Below, one piece after another: positions 60,227 to 64,000 of a stretch of 64,000 nt of DNA. A model generated the notes under the pieces. The model did not search any database and was not told the DNA's origin. It was given only the letters and a program-made list of their open reading frames with translations. Origin of the DNA: Scortum barcoo (taxonomy: Eukaryota > Chordata > Actinopteri > Centrarchiformes > Terapontidae); NCBI GenBank assembly GCA_023238725.1, contig CM041543.1:24125010-24189009 (forward strand), in the 5' to 3' direction. How positions within the stretch are numbered: the first letter of the stretch is position 1; each line of letters starts with the position of its first letter. A program made the position numbers and the translations under genes.

Positions 60227-61894
60227 GTATGTTCACAATTGAAGACTTTATTTACTTCATCAACAGTCATTTAAAATGTAAAACACACTTTTCAGTGTCA
60301 TGTTTCACAAAGTACAACTCTGATTTAATGAAATCACATCTTATAAAAATTTGTGTTGAAGTGCTGCAGTGTTTCAGGGTGTCAAACAGAAATGTTACAC
60401 ATCTCATTTTAGTTTAACTTACTTCACAGAAGAAGTTAAATATCAACCCAAATGAACAAGTCTTTCTTTAGTCATACGTCATGATTTTTGTTCTAATTTA
60501 CAGATTATCTGTTAAATTTAGTGAGATGTTAACAGAGTCTGTAAAGTATGAAGGTCTACAGTCAGACCAACAGGCCTTTGGAGCAGTGGGCTTTAGTTTA
60601 CAGGATAACCTGCTGTTGGACTGTGGGCTTTAGGCTTTAAGTTGACTTTAGTTAGCTCATGTTTGATAAAAAATAATAAATGGTGCAGACTGAGCTTCGT
60701 GTTGAATCAAAAATCTGTCTCAGTTAACACACGACTTCTCTAAAATAATGTGAAATTACAGTCAGTCACACAAATAAAACAACATTGTTCTCACCACCAT
60801 TAAACTGCTTCTCCTGTGAGTGTTTGTTCAAAATGTTCTCTGAAAATTCTCTCATTAACTTTATTTGGGGATGTCAGACCAGACTGATACACCATCAACT
60901 CAGGTGATGTTCACTAACAAGGTGAATCATATTTAAATTTGTAGGCCATTAAAGTTGAACTGAGGTATTATGGATGAGTGGATGGACACCCTGCTGCTCC
61001 TCTGCTTCATGTCCAGCTCCTCTTTCAAAGCGTCTTGTGCAACACAATCAGATATCAACAGTATTTCACTGTAATACACATCATCTACAGTCACAACACA
61101 ACTTGCCTGTAATTTTACAACATGTTGTTATCTGTGGGAAAATGCTGTCAGCTACTGTCATTATTTTGGAGCCATGATGCATTGTGATATACAGTTGAAG
61201 TAAAACAAACACACATTAACATCCATTCATTCAAATAGTTGTATGGAAAAGGTCATTTTTAGGAGACAGGGCTGCCTTCCCCTGTGGCTCCACGTTAAGT
61301 TCCTCTCTGTTCATTAAAATAGCACTTACTGTATGAGCAGCAGAAATACAGTCCTTTTTGATGTGGAATCATCAAGTCAAGTCACTTTGATTCATTAAGG
61401 CCAAAATCACACATTTGTCTCAAAGGATTTACAATCTGTACATCATACAGCACTCTCTATCATTAGAGCCTCTGTTTCAAACATAGAAATGAGTCAATCC
61501 AGAAGAATCTGCTGCTCAGACTGATCTGTGAACAGTCTGTAAACACTTTAGTTGTTCATGTGTGAATGTTGCTCACACTGTTCATTTGAAGAGAGCACAT
61601 GCAGAGGACAATATTTCATATTCACTTTGATCATGTGGGAGGACATCAATAAAAACAGAGCAGATCAGTGCTGACTGTGCTCTCTTATTATTTCTTCATC
61701 ACATCATCTTCTTCTTCTTCTTGGTGTCTTTTCCTGGCAGACACAAGTGAAAGAATCATGGAGACAGTTGACTCAGATGAGTTTCAGCCTGTTTCTCTGT
61801 CACACTGACAAACTGAGGAACACTGCTTCATGTTGAACAGCAGTTAGGACTCATGTTGGATAGAAAATGATTCTGACTGTGTTTCTTCCTCCAG
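60227..61894. other. Intron of the right NLR gene
   Basis: AT-rich intron between the last LRR and the linker exon. Its first 730 bp pair with the left end of the window. I see no gene. Confidence 0.6.
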
Positions 61895-61941
61895 GGTGGA
61901 CCATGGTGGAGAGCAGAGGTTAAAACCTGGTGTGAGGAGGT
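61895..61941 (+). CDS. Right NLR gene: linker exon
   Basis: A 47-bp exon between CTCCAG and GTAAGT encoding VDHGGEQRLKPGVRR, the standard short linker between LRRs and B30.2 in this family. Its last base joins the first two bases of the next exon to give Tyr before FCELTLD. Confidence 0.85.
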
Positions 61942-62154
61942 GTAAGTGTGGATTTAACATAATTAATGATCAGCAAACTACACATCAGATTCTCTTTAAA
62001 TACAAAGTTCATAGTTCATTCAAACTTTACTGATAAAACATGTCATCATTAAACTTTATAGAAATGAACAACATCAGCACACAAACAAAGAATAAACCTT
62101 CAGATGTGTCTGATGATAAACTGCTGCTGTGTTGTGTCTTTTTCTCTCCATCAG

Positions 62155-62695
62155 ATTTCTGTGAACTCACACTCGACACAAACACAGTGAACAGAAACCT
62201 CAAACTGTCTGAAGACAACAGGAAGGTGACACTGGTGAGAGAGAAGCAGCCATATCCTGATCATCCAGAGAGATTTGACTGGTGGCTTCAGCTGCTGTGT
62301 AGAACTGGTCTGACTGGTCGCTGTTACTGGGAGGTCGAGTGGAGAGGAAGGAGTTTATATATCAGTGAGTTACAGAGGAATCAGAAGGAAAGGAGGCATT
62401 GGTGAGTGTCTGTTTGGAAGAAATAATCAGTCCTGGAGTCTGTTCTGCTCTGATGAAGGTTACTCTGTCTGTCACAATAACAGACAAACATCCATCCTCC
62501 TCCTCCTCCTCCTCCTCTGGCTCTCACAGAGTAGCAGTGTATGTGGACTGTCCTGCTGGCACTCTGTCCTTCTACAGAGTCTCCTCTGACACACTGATCC
62601 ACCTCCACACCTTCAACACCACATTCACTGAACCTCTTTATCCTGGATTTGGGTTCAGTTCAGTTGGTTTCTCAGTGTCTCTGTGTCCTCTGTAG
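62155..62695 (+). pseudogene. Right NLR gene: B30.2 (PRY-SPRY) exon, frame-disrupted
   Basis: It begins with FCELTLDTNTVNRNLKLSED (PRY), then CYWEVEW (SPRY signature), then SWSLFCSDEGYSVCHNN, then VAVYVDCPAGTLSFYRVS, ending LYPGFGF...SVSLCPL with the stop at 62,693. The reading shifts near 62,355 and near 62,490 (within a TCC-repeat stretch). B30.2 domains bind proteins and are the C-terminal part of many fish NLR-C receptors. A duplicate of its second half is at 40,600-40,930. Confidence 0.85.
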
Positions 62696-64000
62696 GAGGG
62701 AGACAACTTCCAGTCCTGGTTTAAATGTTGGTGGACGAGGCTTCACTTTGGTTCATATTTGTCTGATTGTGTCTTTAATGTCAGAAATGTTGTTTTATTA
62801 GAAATGATGAAATTGATCTCAATCCTGATTTTGTTTTGACTGTCAACTGTGTTGACTTTGATTTTCACATTAATAAAGTTTTCTTGGAGCACGTAGTAGC
62901 TGCTAGTGGCTGTAGTGTTTATCATTTAGTTAAATAGAGCTTTCAAGACAAAAAACAGAGGTGATGTGCAAATGACTTCAACAAAGAGATTCATATAATG
63001 TTTACATCCTGCCATTTTTTGTAAAAGTAAATCTATTAAAAAATCAGAAATCCTTTCTGTAGTCAGACAATCCAGAACAGATAAACAACTATATGACTTG
63101 ATGACTTTTTACTTTAGGTAGATAGCTTAATTTATAAATACTGAAAATATTAAACTAAGGAAACTAGTCAAAATACTGTTTAAAGCTAAATCTGTCTGCA
63201 AAACTTTTGTTAATTTCTAAACATACCACCTGCCTGTCTTAGTCTGTTGGCTCCATCTAGCTAACATGACAACTTCCAGTAAGAAACAGCAGCTAGTAGC
63301 AGTGATAATGACAGTGATACACACAGTTAGGATGACAAGTAATGAGAAATGAATTTTGTACTAAAACATCAACAGGCAGCATGTCTTAAAAGCACAGAAG
63401 CCCCTCACACAAATAATGTTAGCATAAAATATATAAAAGTATCGTCAGTAGGAAAATAAGTAACATTAGCCCTAAAAAGTAAAGTTACCATGTAGGAGCA
63501 TCCTGCTGTTTCCTCACAATATATCTGCTGTGATACTTTATAAACTCAAATGGATTTATCGGTATCATCGGCCTCTACAAAGCCAGTCTGTCAGACATGA
63601 GCCACAGAGCCGTCACACTGACAGCGCTCAGTAATAAATGGCACTGATCAGCCCCCAGTCATCACTTTACATTAGCACCACTTTTGTCTTTCTGACATTT
63701 CATGTTCATCCTCATCACTGTATTCATCAAGATCACAGTCAGGAGCTTCTTCCAAAGTGACTCAACTACATCTGAAGGTTTCATCAGTGTCACGTCTCGT
63801 TGTGTTTAAGTTTCATGTCTGTCTTGTGTCCATTTCCTGTTCTGGTGTGTCTGTTTTATTTTGAAATACCCTAACCTTCCCTCTTCGTTTCAGGTCCCTT
63901 TAACTTCCTTTGCCCTTGTGTCTTTCCCGCCTGTGTGTGATTGTCTGCCCCTGCCCTGCCCGCCCTGATTGTTTCCACCTGTTCCCCATTACCTCTTGTG
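62696..64000. other. 3' UTR and downstream DNA
   Basis: The first roughly 190 bp (to TTCACATTAATAAAGTTTTC, with a polyadenylation-like AATAAA at 62,872) are the NLR 3' UTR. After that I see no gene. AT-rich, with possible transposon remnants near 63,800-64,000. Confidence 0.5.

Larger units (their letters stand above)
51740..60960. repeat. Right arm of the giant inverted duplication
   Basis: Mirror image of the left arm (see the entry at 1-16,850). Homology starts near 51,740 and is clear from TTTCTTGACAGCTTATTTAT onward. It includes the NLR 5' flank, all N-terminal exons, the FISNA-NACHT exon and the LRR introns. It keeps the short intron (54,383-54,928) that is replaced by about 9 kb in the left arm. 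Confidence 0.9.
53063..62695 (+). pseudogene. Right NLR gene: FISNA-NACHT-LRR-B30.2 receptor (NLR-C/NLRC3-like)
   Basis: A gene-level entry for a fish-specific NLR-C receptor, a cytosolic NTPase whose C-terminal LRRs and B30.2 domain are thought to sense ligands. Exons in order: 53,063-53,151; 53,239-53,383; 53,510-53,638; 53,763-53,879; 54,212-54,253; 54,304-54,382; 54,929-55,157; 55,437-57,284; LRR exons 58,899-59,072, 59,180-59,353, 59,469-59,642, 59,747-59,922 and 60,052-60,226; linker 61,895-61,941; B30.2 62,155-62,695. Splice sites are canonical almost throughout. The reading frame is broken by several small insertions and a poly-A run, so it is listed as a pseudogene, although sequencing error is a serious alternative. 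Confidence 0.85.

Overview
The window is vertebrate, almost certainly teleost fish, nuclear DNA. It is AT-rich and intron-rich. It holds fish-type NLR immune genes (FISNA-NACHT-LRR-B30.2, the NLR-C or 'NLRC3-like' expansion), fish-type non-LTR retrotransposons, Tc1/mariner and hAT transposons, a tRNA-derived SINE, a broken Polinton/Maverick (adintovirus-like) element, and a degenerate copy of a multicopy fish C2H2-zinc-finger/SAMD3-like gene family.

The main architecture is a very large inverted duplication. The left arm runs from position 1 (which pairs with about 60,960) to about 16,850. The right arm runs from about 51,740 to 60,960, and the left partner of anything beyond that lies outside the window. 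Each arm carries one NLR gene, and the two are head to head: the left is transcribed leftwards (start codon near 15,531) and the right rightwards (start codon near 53,063). Exon order, several exact exon lengths and splice sites match between arms. The left arm is expanded by about 9 kb of transposon-rich DNA (about 5,293-14,315) inside the intron before the FISNA helper exon. The right gene can be followed from the first coding exon through N-terminal repeat exons, FISNA-NACHT, five LRR exons, a linker exon and a B30.2/SPRY exon ending at 62,695. Both copies contain many one-base indels, which may be pseudogenisation or unpolished assembly.

The roughly 35 kb between the arms is a mosaic. From about 16,860 to 26,020 there is a Polinton-like element, all on the plus strand: a TATA-box promoter, a block of unrecognised small genes, an integrase, a major capsid protein and an adenain-type protease. 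It is interrupted by two LINEs. Next come an L1/Tx1-like LINE remnant (26.0-27.5 kb), a nearly full-length CR1/L2-like LINE (29.5-33.0 kb), the C2H2/SAMD3-like pseudogene (34.8-37.9 kb), a CpG-containing exon or promoter (39.1-39.3 kb), a second C2H2 exon running into a stray copy of the NLR B30.2 tail (40.4-40.9 kb), a Tc1 element with TA target duplications (41.3-42.7 kb), three exons of CPSF3 (42.9-43.5 kb), an AATACT minisatellite (44.2-44.9 kb), a hAT element (45.0-48.6 kb), a LINE 3' end with a TCTA tail (48.6-49.5 kb) and a SINE (51.2-51.5 kb).

Functionally, the recognisable host genes are cytosolic NLR receptors and one fragment of an mRNA 3'-end-processing enzyme. Nearly everything else is mobile DNA in several nested layers. 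No operon-like organisation exists except within the Polinton remnant. I saw no tRNA or rRNA genes and no CRISPR array.
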